The position numbers and the translations under genes were made by a program. DNA of 64,000 nt from Harmothoe impar (lineage: Eukaryota > Annelida > Polychaeta > Phyllodocida > Polynoidae): NCBI GenBank assembly GCA_947462335.1, contig OX381707.1, positions 37,623,618-37,687,617 on the forward strand, in the 5' to 3' direction. The first letter of the stretch is position 1, and each line of letters begins with the position of its first letter. The notes under the pieces were generated by a model, which was not told where the DNA came from, did not search any database, and saw only the letters and a list, made by a program, of their open reading frames with translations. This document shows positions 20,711 through 34,300 of this stretch, one piece after another.

Positions 20711-20899
20711 GGCTCCAGACGGGTCAAAAGCGACCTGGCGACCTGAGCTGTTTTCCAGGCGACCTGGCGACCTAGTACAATATCAAAAGCGACCTGGCGA
20801 CCTTTGGAAAAGTTTCACTATAGCGTTAATGGTCTAAAAACCTGGGGCCCTTAATTGAGGCGACTTTCCGACCTGAGGGGAGGACACCTCTGCACCCCC
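20711..20899 (+). mobile_element. Repeat of GCGACCTGGCGACCT units, copy 1
   Basis: Contains three gcgacctggcgacct blocks, begins with gacgggtcaaaagcgacctg and ends ctctgcacccc. An inverted copy lies at 39,861-40,060. Confidence 0.75.
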
Positions 20900-21015
20900 A
20901 TATATGACATCGTGAACTGTTTACTTTTTCATCTCATTCTGTTTCTTCTTGTAGAAATTACTTGTGTTCATTCTGAAAATGTAATTTCTAACAGCTGTTA
21001 TTACTCATCGCATAA

Positions 21016-21297
21016 GCCCAGACTCCACTAGGGCGGCACAGTGTTCTGCGAAACGGAGCGATCTTTTTTTATGTTTTGATTTGCACATTTTGCTTCATTT
21101 CGCTTCATTTTGCTTCATTTCACTTCATTTCGCTTCATTTCGCTGCAGTGTAGCCCTAAGTATCGCCAGAAGTAGGGCGACATTCAGGGCGACACTGAGG
21201 CGAAATGAGGCGAAATGAGGCGAAATGTGCAAATCAAAACATAAAAAAAGATCGCTCCGTTTCGCAGGACACTGTGCCGCCCTAGTGGAGTCCGGGC
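21016..21297. mobile_element. 282-bp MITE with near-full-length foldback
   Basis: Starts gcccagactccactagggcg, ends cgccctagtggagtccgggc. The two halves are complementary over about 110 bp, including internal gcttcatttc / gaggcgaaat tandem motifs, so one strand can fold into a long hairpin. Confidence 0.88.
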
Positions 21298-23340
21298 AAT
21301 ACTCATTAGTCACGAGAGGCAGCATGCTATAATCAGGTATTTGTCTGTCATACAATAATTATACCCTGCAATAAGGGGAATTTCCAGAGTAATCAGTAAA
21401 TATAACACAATGTTTGAGATTTAATTATTAAAGTCTCCCTCATGATCTTGGAATCATGACTTAGTTGTCAGGACAAGAAGGAAAGACTATACCTTATGTA
21501 TAATATACCTAAAGCAATACTATCTAGCTCCCCTCCAGCACTCCTTCCGAGGGAGTTTCAAATTCTTGAGTGCTTACATGGATCCTTTCGAAAATAGAGT
21601 CTGTTAGGTCAACACAAGCAGCCAACACCAAGCAAGTGGTGCATTTTTCCCCTCAGAAAGGATATACAATGGTTCTTTGCTTCAAAACCATGAATAGATG
21701 TGCAAATATTATCAGCTACCTTCTCTCCATGTACATATATACTCCATCCTTATTTCACCATTACTCACATTCCCCTAGCGATCGCACCCACCCACTGGAA
21801 TATCAACCGTCCCTTTGGGTATTTGTTTAAGGACTCAGTCGCCGGGAAACACTTAAAAACATGAAGAAAATCATGCTCTTACAATGTTAATATGACCTTG
21901 GCTCCCATACATACTTGGGGTAGAGCTGGAGACATGCCAGATATGACCCAGAACTGGCTGATAGAGGAGTCCTGCTTCAGACTATGTTCTTCGTTTGACA
22001 TGCTCTATGACTCTACTCCAGTCGTGGTAATAAAATAATAGGCTCTTGATTGGGGATATTTAGTTGGAGTATGAGAAAGTTGAATATATTGCATTTTGAA
22101 TGTTCCACTCTCCATATCACTAAGGCAGAAAATGCTGTTGATCAATCAGTTTCAAAATAGTCGAATACCTCTACTCTCTGCAATATATATATGTATGGTA
22201 CAAAGGAGTGTTATATAAGCCAAGGGCAAGGTAATTATCCAAGGCGGTCAGCCCTGGATGATTGCCATTGACCAAGGCTTATAACACTTATATACATCTA
22301 CTCATGCATATCCATATTGACTTATACCCAGTGATTGTTTTGTGATAGTTTTTTAATTATTTTCTATGTGTTATACAGCCAGGCATTTTCTTTTTGTTCA
22401 TCCAGTCGACTGTGGTATGACTATGAGCACAATCTACCCATAGACCTAGTTATGGTTCAATGAACTGCATCTAGGTCAGAGCCACTGGGCCCTTGGCCAA
22501 ATGAGGTGTGTTTTCAGGCAACACGGTCTGAAAATGAGGGCAGGTAAGTCGCTTAAGTTGGTAATAATGATATTTATTATAACTTTATAAACATCAACCT
22601 AGAAATTAGCTATGAATATTCTGCTATCGCGGATCACGGTGTTGTCTCGCAGATCTTAATGTTGATTCTCAGATCGCATGGTAGACTGTCCAGACTTCAA
22701 AATCGACCATAAATGTTTTTCTTAATCAAAAAAAGATCTTTTACAAAAACAAGTAATGAAATCTCCCAAATTGGAAAAGAAATACCAGGGTCTGGTGTCA
22801 GAAAGCATAGGATTTATAGGCCAAACATTGACGACTGTCATACACATAATAAAGCGGGCCGCCCTTCAAACAGACAAAAACATCATACAAACCCAAGTAA
22901 TAGAAACTATTCCTACCACTAACCTACTTGAAAGGCTCTATGAAATGAGGTATGTCAGCTCGTAGGTCCTAACAGTAATATCTAGTGTAGATCTATAATG
23001 GTAATGTTGGGAATGGGTGGCGGATCAACCCTAAACAGGTTTTTGTGTGTATGCCTACTCACGGTGGGGAGGGAGGTATTGGGGGTTGGGGGTAAATAGC
23101 CTATTTAGCATTCCTTACCCTAAATAAGGTGTGTGGTGGAGTGGCCTGTGCTTGAATAGCTTGGACCAGATATTTTTATGTCTTGGGTTGAGAGTCATGC
23201 AAGGCTAAATCATGGCCAAAGGGTTGTTGTGAAAGTAGATGGTCCCTGCTGTTTCTGTCTGGGTTGTAAACAATGTGTTGGTCTCACACTCTATAAAGAC
23301 CTTCCATGTAATCCGGTGTAAATCCACGAGTTTCCCCCAT
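21298..23340. other. Intergenic, no gene seen
   Basis: Anonymous AT-rich DNA. At 22,503-22,555 there is a solo, diverged left end of the transposon family at 38,526 (gtgtgttttcaggcaacacg, then gtctgaaaatgagggcaggt). Confidence 0.5.
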
Positions 23341-23938
23341 AAGGTCAAATCCCACAACGCGAGAGAGGGCCAGAAAATGTTGCAAATTGGTAATGTCACC
23401 GATTTTGGGGCCTACATTGGCCAAGACAGGCCCAAATCGGCAAGAAAGGGTTGCCTATTTCTTGTGATTTGGGCTATTGCAAGGATCAAAAGAGTTTGAT
23501 ATTTTCCCCCAGAAGGCCTAGAAAATGTTGCTTATTGGAATATGTCAAGCTTTCTTGCTATATTGTAATGGTTGTGTCACTGATTAATCATTATCCAAAT
23601 CCCACCTGATCCATGTATGAGAGATTTTGCTCTATGATTTATAATGTCTAGCTATGGATATATTGGTGAATGTAGTTGCAGATATTGTAATTGCATCAAT
23701 TTTCCTTAAGATTTGAATATTAAAGCCCCTTCTGTTGCGAATTCAAACCCTATACCATGTCCAACATGGCCCAAATCGCAACACTCTCTCTGTCCAAATC
23801 GGGTACAGTGGGATTTGGAGAGGCCTAAAATCGGGGGACAAGTGTTGCGATTTACAATATTGGCAACAGTTGCCCCTTGTTTTTATGTCAATAATCAACA
23901 CTTTCTGGCCCATTTTTCGCGTTGTGGGATTTGACCTA
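23341..23938. mobile_element. TIR element, family AAGGTCAAATCCCACAACGC, copy 1
   Basis: Begins aaggtcaaatcccacaacgc and ends gcgttgtgggatttgacct. The inside is studded with ttgcgattt / aaatcgcaaca motifs in both orientations. About 600 bp, no transposase. Confidence 0.88.
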
Positions 23939-24857
23939 TACCAGTGTGGATTTAGGTTAAGAGGGAAAAGAGTTTAAAGTTAGGAGCAAAGTCATAAACA
24001 GAGACCTAGCCTGATCTCAGGTTAGACTGATAAGATTATGCATCACATTTTGAAAATCATTTAATCAGGAGCCTGGAATTTGCTATGAATAATTGCTATA
24101 CTAGTCAGTGCTATACCAGTCGATTGACCCAGTATTCTCTAATTATGGCCCGTATAATAATGTGCTGCTAAAATGCGTCCCATGTGGGTTGCCCAGGTGG
24201 GTTACCCATCATTGGTACCACTGTGACGAGGGCTACCATGTGTATGTGGAACCCAGATGGGCTTGGCAAGACCCAGGTGGCCCAGGTGACGTGTAGTGGA
24301 TTGTTTCCCTGCATCACTAAACTGACTGCAACTCCGACTGGTCGCACTTATGATGGACATGCAACCCATAAGCAATATTTATCTGAGAGGAAGATTGTCT
24401 CTTCTAGGGTACTGATTGCTTCTCTATTCATTTTGCAGATGTTGGTATAACATTAACACAGCGCATAACATGAACTTATCACGAAATTGGTTTCATATAA
24501 TAACCATCCTAAATTGTTGAGAATCCACAAAGTCGTAGATATTGACATGTTTACAGCAGTATAGGTATGCTGGACATGTGGAGTACCTTTTGGGGAACAT
24601 GATTGACAATTTTGAGGGACTGACTGTGAGTACATCTATGAGAACAACACCCTTTTTATTCCCACTATAGGATCCCTATGTAGCTGCAGTCTGGCGCAGT
24701 AGCGCCAGATGTGTCGGACTAATTCCTAAGGGTATTGCTATATATTTTGAAAGTCTGCAAGTCCTGTGATATCTCTAAATATATGAAAATTTACTGAATT
24801 CATTCACAATGAGTTACTGTCTACTGGACTTTAATCCCCGGGACTTTAATTCCCCTA
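23939..24857. other. Spacer between two TIR elements, no gene seen
   Basis: About 0.9 kb, AT-rich, with a GC-rich patch at 24,176-24,300 (cccaggtgggttacccat, acccaggtggcccaggtgac) that looks repetitive but has no partner in this window. Confidence 0.4.
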
Positions 24858-25357
24858 AAGGTCAAATCCCACAACGCGAGAAATGGGCCAGAAAGTGTTG
24901 GTTATTGACATAATAACAAGGGGCAACTGTTGCCAATATTGTAAATCGCAACACTTGTCCCATGATCTTATGCCTCTCCAAATCCCACAGTGGTCAATAA
25001 TAGACAGGCAAGTGTTGCTTGCAGGACTGGTTAAAGGATCTGTTTGAGGGGAGTTACTTCACAGTATGATTTGTCTTGACTATTCCCTCTGAACTAGCCT
25101 AAAGATATTTGGAGTGTCCCCCCTATATAAACTAAATCATTGACATATTCTAATAAGCAACATTTTCTAGGTCTTCTGGGGAAAAATATCTAACTGTATT
25201 GATCCTTGCGATTTCCCAAATCACAAGACAAATGCAACACTTTCTCACCAATTTGGGCCTGTCTTAGCCAATGTAGGCCTCAGAATCGGCTGAGTGATCA
25301 GGGTTTCACAATAAACTACGTTTTTCAAGCCTCTCTCGTGTTGTGGGATTTGACCTT
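24858..25357. mobile_element. TIR element, same family, copy 2
   Basis: Begins aaggtcaaatcccacaacgc, ends gttgtgggatttgacctt. About 500 bp; the body is inverted relative to copy 1 (tcttagccaatgtaggcc against ggcctacattggccaaga). Confidence 0.87.
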
Positions 25358-27333
25358 AACCATATACACCACATTGCCATTGGGCAATGATACCAGACCA
25401 AAAACTCATAACCATACACTCATGATTGGGTCTTGTATATGTATTGGAACTGGCAGCTTTGCCCCCTGATCAAAGGTATCTTCTTATCACACTCCAATAT
25501 GCTATAAAGGCAGGATTTTCTCTGCAATCAGCTGTATCGAGTAATAGAAAAACAGGTAATGGAGGAATATGTGCAAACAGCATAGTATAGTGTTGTCTGG
25601 ACTGCGGCAGGTGCAATACCATCTTGGATATCTGAATGATATCTGTGGGCCCGGCTGGGGACCAGATGGCAGCCCATATACTTACCCACATGAAAGTCAC
25701 ATTAGTATTTAGCCCAGTTTGCCTAGATCCAGCCCATGTGAAACGTACTTAGACAGACAACATACAAATCTGACTATACAATATAATTTATCAAAACAAA
25801 TGACTAATAAACTTTGTATCTTTAAGTTTCAATGTGCCAAAAAGAATCAAGTTGGTGACATTAAGACACCTATGTTTGTCCGACCTGATCAATATTAAAT
25901 ATAATCTTTATTATCGAATGAGCTATCAATGATAGCAACAACAACATACATATAACACGATTGATATGAAGCATTATAAGCATACATACTTTCAAACTCT
26001 TTGTCTGATATATAGAGTCTTGCATGATCGCATACAATATATTGGTAGTATTACATGTATCAGCGCTCACCCACAGGGAGAGAAATGTGCATAGGTGCTA
26101 TGCCCGGAGTGCTATGTTAGCATAAGATCCTCGTGTATGGTGGGAACTGGGTGCCTCAGATATGTACACACTAGTACTGAGACTTCACAGGTGACAAGCC
26201 CAGCGTAAGTACTTGGCACAGGGCTGGACTTTTGCCAGCTTTAACCACCCCGATCCCCTTTAAGTACATGGTAGCGGGGAGGGGGGCAACTCGGAGGGGA
26301 GAGGGTAGGATGGTTAAATAGGGGTGGTTAAAGGAGATCTGCCTAGCTGTACTGAGTCTGAGAGGCTTGAGGGATCAAGGGGGGAAGTAAGTAAGTGTGT
26401 GTGTGGGAGGGAGGGTGGCAAGGGGTGAAGGAGGATATTATGAGGAATCGGTGGAAAGTTAGAATAGACATTTCTAGGGAAAGACTGATCAAAGAGGCAA
26501 TATCCCCACTCACACTTTACCACATAGTAGACTAGAACAATACTAGTAATGTGAATGGGACACGCTTGGTGATTATGCCGTTTTGATTAAAGCTACCCCC
26601 TCACCACATACACTTCACCCATTATAGTAGACTATAGTACTAACGAAATGACCTGTAGTACACTCCAACGCTTTAAATAGTACCTATCTAAACCCATTTA
26701 ATGTAACAACAAAACACATATTATTTTAAGGCCAACTTTCTGCGCCAGTATAACCCACAACGCCATGTACATATGAAACAGAAAATAGCAAATCACCCAT
26801 AACAGATAAATCTCAGTGAAAAGAAACGCAGTGCGTCCCACATACACAAATGCCCATAAAAGGCAATGTCAGACCGGCAGGTAGTCCCGGGAGGTAGCCC
26901 TAAAGACGGGTATAGAGTTGTCCACTGTATATATATAGGAGGCCGAGTCTTTAAAGTAGGCCAGCTAGAAGACTTTGAGAAAGGCACCTTTCTGGCAGTA
27001 ACTAACTAGGACAGTAGTCCATAACCATGGTATAGGTGCTTTCTACCTGAGTCCTCAGTCCTGCAGGTGTAGGTTAGTAGATTGGGTTCCTGGGGGCCGC
27101 AGTCTATTCATGAGAGCTCAGAGGGAAGCTATTCCCCTGAGGTGTCTGAGAAAAGAGTTAAAACTACTGCGGCTATCCATAGACGTATCAAAGGTTTGGC
27201 CCATAGTAAACAGCTTGAAACTCTTAATCTGCAGTTCCTAAGTATAATTATTACATTCTTTTCAAATCAAATCCACACATACTACTTAATAGGTATTAAA
27301 TGAATGAGGTATTGATTAAATCGATGTCACGTG
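25358..27333. other. Intergenic, no gene seen
   Basis: No supported exon or RNA gene. A G-rich patch lies at about 26,270-26,450 and there is a short run of TA near 26,930. Confidence 0.5.
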
Positions 27334-27430
27334 TTAAAGTGGCATTCTCACCGAGCGTTTCCCACTCACAATTGTAGTACTGTTCTAGCCTGCTATGTGG
27401 TAAGTTCGAGTGGTGAGAATGCCCCTTTAA
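27334..27430. mobile_element. 97-bp MITE flanked by TTAA
   Basis: ttaaagtggcattctcacc at the left, ggtgagaatgcccctttaa at the right: 15-bp inverted ends (one mismatch) bordered by TTAA. TTAA target duplications are typical of piggyBac-type elements; the family here is not proven. Confidence 0.75.
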
Positions 27431-28061
27431 TGCTATGAATGGATCGTGTACTTATGTCCTATACATGTATAATTGATAGTCCTCCCGTACCAATGTTGTA
27501 TCCAGCAGGAGGGTCTCATTTTAATTATAAAAATGATAATAACAATAGATCTCGTTTAGTTCTGAAATAGTAGTGGCAGAGTACACCCAAATCCTCGTCT
27601 TCTCCCTCAATATGTCCTATACATGTATTTATAGAGTCAAATTAAATGTTACGAAAATAGTCTATGAGTAAGCAGCACGAGTTACCGCGAACATGTCATA
27701 ATGACGTCATTGGGGATCATTGACGTCATTGGAGTATTTCTGACGTTGTAGCTATGGATACGTATAACCTAGTCGCACATACATTCTTTATGTATACAAT
27801 ATCGATTTTCTGTACCACTATAGGGCATGAGCTTTTCCAATGTACAAGCGGACTGGGTCCGCCTACATCCGTTAACGTAATGCCATGTAATTAATGGTTA
27901 AGTGTTGGCTGTAATTGCACATAAAGACGTCTATCAGCTGTATATATGTGGGCCTGGCATGCTTCAGGGGTCAATGCATTAACAATGACTTGAATCATTA
28001 TGGTATACATTATACATGTCTGACTACTACTAATATGTAATTCAGAACAGGTTTGAGATTT
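27431..28061. other. Intergenic, no gene seen
   Basis: AT-rich. Contains three tgacgt half-sites (27,701-27,745) close together, resembling CRE elements but without a nearby gene. Confidence 0.4.
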
Positions 28062-28093
28062 GATATATATAATAATGTTTATATATATATGTA

Positions 28094-28173
<80 letters not shown>
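28062..28173. repeat. (TA)n microsatellite
   Basis: Imperfect TA tract followed by about 35 uninterrupted TA units. Open frames across it are artefacts of the repeat. Confidence 0.97.
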
Positions 28174-28176
<3 letters not shown>

Positions 28177-28731
28177 GTGGCATTGACTAGGTAAACGAGT
28201 CTTATTTTTTTAAGTCCCAACTCATAGATCGGTAAATAATTGTCTGATTCCCTCAATTCAAACGGCCTTGGAAAGCTTAAGGCATCACCTTTGAAGGCTA
28301 CATGAAATACTACTGAAATATCTTAATTTGAAGTTTTGCGGGTGAAGTCAATAATCTTTCCTCCCTTTTTTTGAATATGAACATAACAATTCTTATCTCG
28401 TGAACCAATATATAGTCTTAGAAACATGGGAGTGGTAGCAAATTGAAGCTGATTGCAAGGGCTATCCATATAAATTTTTCTGGGTCTGGGCAACCCCTGC
28501 TGGTAGCTTGAAACCAGCGAACAGGAATAGGAAATGGAACCAGAAAGGCTGATGGTAAAACTACCATATCATACATTCTGGTTCCTGCCCACTTGTTCCA
28601 GCCTACCAGCAGGGGTTGCACAGACCCAGCGAAATCCAAAGTTCAAGGTCATTTGGTTGTTACCAGAGCCTCCCTTCGGAAGGATTTGGGAACGAGAGTA
28701 GCGGTGAGGCAGCAGTTGAGAGTTTAACTTT

Positions 28732-29329
28732 AAGGTCAAATCCCACAACGCGAGAGAGGGTCAGAAAATGTTGTGAATTGGTACTGCTGCCGATTCTGGG
28801 GCTAATATTGGCTTGGACATGCCTAAATTGGGGATTAAGTGTTGCCTTTGTCTTGTGATTTGTGTCATCACAGGGATCAAAAAAGTTAGATATTTTTCCC
28901 CACAAGGCCTAAAAAATGCTGTTTATTGGAATATGTCAAGGTTTTGTATTGTATCGCAACAGTTCTGTCACTGAATAATCATTAGCCAAATCCCACATGC
29001 TGCATATGATAAGGAGCTTTGCCCTGCGGTTTATAATGTTATAACCTATGCTGGAAGAGTCTATCTCTAATTTGTCTAGTCCAGGGGTGTCTCATTCTTT
29101 AAATAATGAATATTAAAGTCCCCTCTGTTGCAAATTCAAACCCTGTACCTTGTCCAACAAGGCCCAAATTACAACACTTTTCCTGTCCAAATCGGCTATA
29201 GTGGGATTTGGAGGATGCTATGTATGCAGTAGTAGTCTTGCGATTTACCAAATCGGCAGCAGCTCCCTGCTGACACAAGGCTAATTCGCAACACTTTCCT
29301 ACCCGTTTTTCGCGTTGTGGGATTTGGCT
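28732..29329. mobile_element. TIR element, family AAGGTCAAATCCCACAACGC, copy 3
   Basis: Left end aaggtcaaatcccacaacgc, right end cgcgttgtgggatttggct (slightly decayed). About 600 bp, the same internal order as copy 1. Confidence 0.86.
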
Positions 29330-29877
29330 ATTACAGGCAAAACCTAGATGTGGCCATCCCTCTACAGTAAACTGCAGAGAATTTTACCCTTTGGTCTATC
29401 AAACCCCTCCCTAGCCGGCCCTCCAGTCGGCATTATGCACCATAATTATATTGACTCATAGATTGGCATTATGATAAACAGATCCCCAGAATAGGAGTGT
29501 TTTTTGAAAGCCAAGATGTTTTGCTTTGAGAATCAACCGAAACCCCCGAATCCATATTTGGACCCATAAGCATCTTATTCCCAGCCAGGGTCACATGTAG
29601 GGATTGGGAGTCAGGGAGGGATAGTTATCTTGTTCCATTATTATTCCATTCAAAGATCTGTCTGGGCTATATGTTACAGACAGACCAAGGTCACTAAAGA
29701 GGTTTGCATATAATGCACCACAATACTGATCAGTGCCAAATGGTGGTGGTGTATTATAAGTATAAGATATAATGTGAATGTCTTGGGAGGCGTACCACCA
29801 TTAGCAGGGTGTAGCCTTGGTGTCGGGCCTTGGTGGTTGAGGCTCTGCATGCTGAGGGTTAGTCTCAGGCTCTGGGT

Positions 29878-30206
29878 TAGGGAGTGATCATTTTTTAACA
29901 ACAGGGGGAGTGGTGGGTTTCCGCGCAGAGCGTGCGAAATTTTTACACCCCCCCCCGTTCGAGGTGTCAAAATTGTTTACCCCCCCCCCCCTTACGGCCA
30001 AAAATCGGCTCGCGCGCGGGCCCTTTGAAGCATAGTAATGCGCGGGCTTTTTGGCTCAAAACAGGTTAAATTATTTTGCCCCCCCCCCCAAGAGGGGTCC
30101 AAATTTGTTTGCCCCCCGGTCAAGGGGTCCAAATTTGTTTGCCCCCCCCCTCCCCCAAACCCACCACCCCCCCCCCCCCTGTTATTAAAAAATGATCACT
30201 CCCTTA
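29878..30206. mobile_element. MITE family GGGAGTGATCATTTTTTAA, copy 1
   Basis: Left agggagtgatcattttttaa, then caacaggggg; right cctgttattaaaaaatgatcactccct. The inside has C-runs and aaatttgtttgcccccc direct repeats. Copy 2 is at 45,569-46,022. Confidence 0.82.
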
Positions 30207-30466
30207 GTCTGTAAAACTACACCAGTCGTTGGGAGGGGTCTGTGATATGACATAGGCGGTGTTTGGATGAACCAGGAACTAGAAGGATGCCTGGATGAAC
30301 TTTGCCTATATTAGCCATTAATTTTTCATCGTACAAGAATAGTATTATTATGTCTAGTGCCCATATATGTAGTGACTATACCTGTCTTTATCGACCAGAC
30401 ACCAATATAGCACAGAAAAGCATTCCATTGCTCTGCTAAGAATAGGGCGGAGAAAACACATAAAAA

Positions 30467-30689
30467 GTTGTTTCAGGTTACATGGTCTGAAGATCTAGGG
30501 CAAGTAGGTCGCATTTTTAGTGTGTTTTTTCTTACTCAGAAATTGTCGCGCAAACTCAGCCTCAACTCATTGATCATTATGTATCGGCTATGAAATAGCT
30601 CCAAAATGACCTGAAATAGTAAGTGTCTTTTTCCAAGGGGGAAAACTCTTTCGTGAGGCCCTGTTTGGTCGGGTAACCTGAAAAACACG
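30467..30689. mobile_element. TIR element, family GTGTTTCAGGTTAC, copy 1 (empty)
   Basis: Left 'gttgtttcaggttacatggt', right gtcgggtaacctgaaaaacac. Short (223 bp), no captured gene. Shares the inner motifs cgcaaactc and gaaatagct with the other copies. Confidence 0.82.
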
Positions 30690-31115
30690 TTTGATTTCTT
30701 TGGCTAAGGCGTGGCGAGGTGTGGCTTTCTCGGCTTGCAATGCTGCTTGTTGCTCTCTGCTATTGTTAACGGCTGATATATTATCGATGACAATGGTGGA
30801 GGTCGGATCAATGAATTAAGTAGGTCTACAGGTAGAAATCCCACCCCTATATACATACTTTACTGGCTAGGAGGGGTTACACAGTTACTGTATACTATAC
30901 AGAGACAGTAGGGGAGATGCCTGTATGTTGTCCTTTTGTATACACTAGCTGTACTATAATGTACGTGTTGATAATAGTCTACTAATCGTGATATAATAAT
31001 GTGCAGTAAACAACCAGTGCAATTATTAGAGCAATTTTTAGAGTAAAAAAACGGTTATATATGATATATGCCCGGTACATATTTCACTGCTACCATTTGC
31101 TAAGGCTAAAAAAGT

Positions 31116-31372
31116 GGTGTGTATCAGATTACATGGTCTGAAAATCTAGGATAGGTAGGTCGGATTTTAACATAATTATATGGCTGTGTCTCATGAGACC
31201 GGGTTAAAGACGTTTCAATTGGCCCGATCTCATGAGACACAGCCATTTCTTTAAACTTTGTCCAGAAAAGTACCCAGAAATTGACTCGCAAACTACCGCG
31301 CTGATTCTGGATGACAATTTCTAGGGTCAGTCCCATTTTGTTAGGTAGGGTCGGGTAACCTGAAACACACCC
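31116..31372. mobile_element. TIR element, family GTGTTTCAGGTTAC, copy 2 (nested insertion)
   Basis: Left ggtgtgtatcagattacatg, right gtcgggtaacctgaaacacac. It contains the inverted repeat at 31,180-31,246 as a nested insertion. Confidence 0.82.
31180..31246. mobile_element. 67-bp mini-palindrome ATGGCTGTGTCTCATGAGA
   Basis: atggctgtgtctcatgaga at the left and its complement at the right, with a spacer of about 20 bp. The same terminal motif ends the element at 58,252-58,583, so it is probably an internally deleted relative. Confidence 0.78.
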
Positions 31373-34300
31373 ACCTTTAATCAATTTGGCCTATTGAAAT
31401 GTGAATTGCTTAAAATGACAAAAGGTCATCTTACCATGAACGTCCATACTAGGTCCATGATCTTACAGATGGAACAGGTGTCATGCGGACTTCAGGATGT
31501 GTATGGACAGTACTAAACAGGACAACCGGTGTCTATATTTAAACAGGGTTAAGTGTACTTTAACACATATGCCGTCCTGGTGTAGACATGCATGGCTTGA
31601 TGCACAGGGGGAAAACCTGTATGTATCCTGCTGTATATTATAAAAAGAACATTGTTCTGCTTGAGGTGATACCCCCGCTCCCACTTTACCTAACAAGGCT
31701 CTTTTTGTAGCTATAAACTGGCATGTGTGTACTCACGAGAACACTAGCCTTACAGAACTGGAGACAATGCTACTAACCCATGGGTATACATATTCTTTTA
31801 AAAGCTGGCTTACTTTTCACTGTTTATCTTTGGTTTCAGTGGCTTAGTTTCCCTAGACACAATAGCTAAGGATATATCTTTGTTCTTTTATTTCGGCTTA
31901 GATGGATAGAGTGATGGAATGACAAAGGCAGTACATTGTATATCAATTATTTAAACTACGATCTCCATACTTATGGAGGCTCTTTGTAACCTAGTTACGA
32001 TATATGGTTGTTATCCTTCTTTATATTCAGTAACTGCATATATTAGAACATATTATGCCTGCATGCTATGAACTAGTACTAATGAACACTTACATAGCAT
32101 AGATGTTTGGCTCAAGATAGAGGACTCCGTTCATGTTGTATAAGCCCCACCCCCACCCACCCATATGGTAATGTTTAGGGCGTATAGACATGACCCATTC
32201 CTAGTTAAATGCAAACAGATTCTGTTAGGTCGTCAAACAGCAACGCTTCGTGCACATTTGTGTTAAAAGGTCAAACAAAGGTCCAACTAATTCCATTCCC
32301 AACTCTGTGGCATTCACTTTAGTCTAGATACGCTTCATCTACTAAGTTCAAAAGCCATGCAGCAGATATAATCAGCCGATAATGAATAATACATACGTCT
32401 AGACTATTATTGTGCTTTTGCCATCAGCATGATGTATATATGTGAGTGGATAATTGTTAACAGACTGGGAGATCTGCATAATATTCAGGTCAATATATTG
32501 CAACTGATTGGTATTTTATTCTTAGTGAGGATGTCCATGTAGATGCTACAGAATGCATGCTGTGTAATGTATTAAGCCTTGGCAATAGTTAATGGACACT
32601 TTACATTATATAATACTATAGGGTGCATTATGGTGTTACGTCAGACTATTATGCTAATGGCCACATCTGCTTCATGCCCCGTTTTGTATGTGAACGGCTT
32701 GCGCCACAGCTATAGGGGTCAATTGTAATAATACATGTATATGCTATTATGACCTGTGTGCGGGCTATATCACAATAAGGTCATGTAAAATGAAACGATG
32801 CTTGTGAAGGGTATTTAATCATCTCTATGTAAAGGTTTTGAAAACTTGTCGTGCCCTAAATGGGTTTAGAAATTATGTTGTAGATAACCCACAAGGACCT
32901 GAGGATGTGTAAAAATAACCACGACAGACTGACTGGTGGCCTCATAGGCCACCAGTCACTCTACCCATTGTTACGAGGGGGTTGTCTGACTTAACCTTCG
33001 GTTTATAATATGTGAAAATAACCAAGGTGTGAAATGCGTTGTATATTAAGCAATTCTGAAAACTCTTTCTTAATCCTGTGATATGATATTTCAATCTGAC
33101 ATATTCTCGAACGAATGGGAAGTTGGGACGTGAGAAGCAGGTTTATGTGAAGCGCAAGTGACGTGACAAGACTCTAAACTACATGCACTGTTGGACAGTT
33201 GTGGAAGGCAGACTGCCATTACAAAGTTAGACTGTAATCAGAGGTCATTATTCATGCCCCTTCAATGTAATGAGAAGGAAAGACGAGCTCCTCTATCACA
33301 TCGGCAACGGGGACAAGGGAAGGGGGAGGAATAACAATGTCTGAAATCACCTAATTGGAGAAGACCCAGTTAAGAATGCCCTTCCCATTTATCCGATTAG
33401 AGAAAATGCACTGGGCAATTAGGTGACCAGGGCCCTTACTGTTAACTGACAGTAGGCCCAAAACGCTTCCATATCTATCATAGTCCTGTAATTACCATAT
33501 AGAATAATATCTGCGTACATTAATATGATGATCAATGTACTTGATTGGCTCCCCAACCTATAACAAAATTGCCTTCTAACCCACTATAAAGAGGGTCCCC
33601 ATGGGGAAAAACGAGACAGATTCAAAAATTGGCTTTTCAGAATGTTTATAGGACACATTGTATAAAATATAAATCGCATTCATCTCCTTCATATTTCCAT
33701 ATACATATCTGTCAATCTACTCAGGTGAGCTTGTAATATTTTGCTTTAATTTATACACAATGATACAAAGACTTTACTACATCTATAAGGCAGGTTTTTT
33801 TGGTGACATTGACCTGTAATATCATGTGAAACCATCGATGAGATAACCACATAAATTACTCATCGGAAAGGCTATGAAAATGATGCAAAATGATACTATA
33901 ATACAAAAACCTAATTTGGAACTAAATCTAAGCTAACATAACATTTAAGCATTATTACACATGTCTATTGCAACATTGAAATTGCTACACATCATGTCAG
34001 TCTGAAACGGTTAGAGTTTATATTCAAGTCTTCATCGTAATATATCTTTAATTTCTACTTTAGACAATAACCTTTATCTGAGACAAAATGTCAACTCTAG
34101 ACTCACAAATCACAGCCTTAATAGGTTCCATTCCCCCATTGAATTTGAAATAGAAATATCACAACCCAACGGGGAGAGCTATGATTACTTATTTAGAATG
34201 CTTTCTATCAACGAATGTCTCAGTCGTAACACTTTGGTGATAATTATACCTCCAGCACCTACGTCTTTTCCTGTCGTACAAATAACAAAACTCACTTTTC

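Noticed and set aside
27701..27745. Cluster of tgacgt sites as a CRE enhancer
   Set aside because: Short motifs in AT-rich DNA with no nearby gene; chance cannot be excluded.
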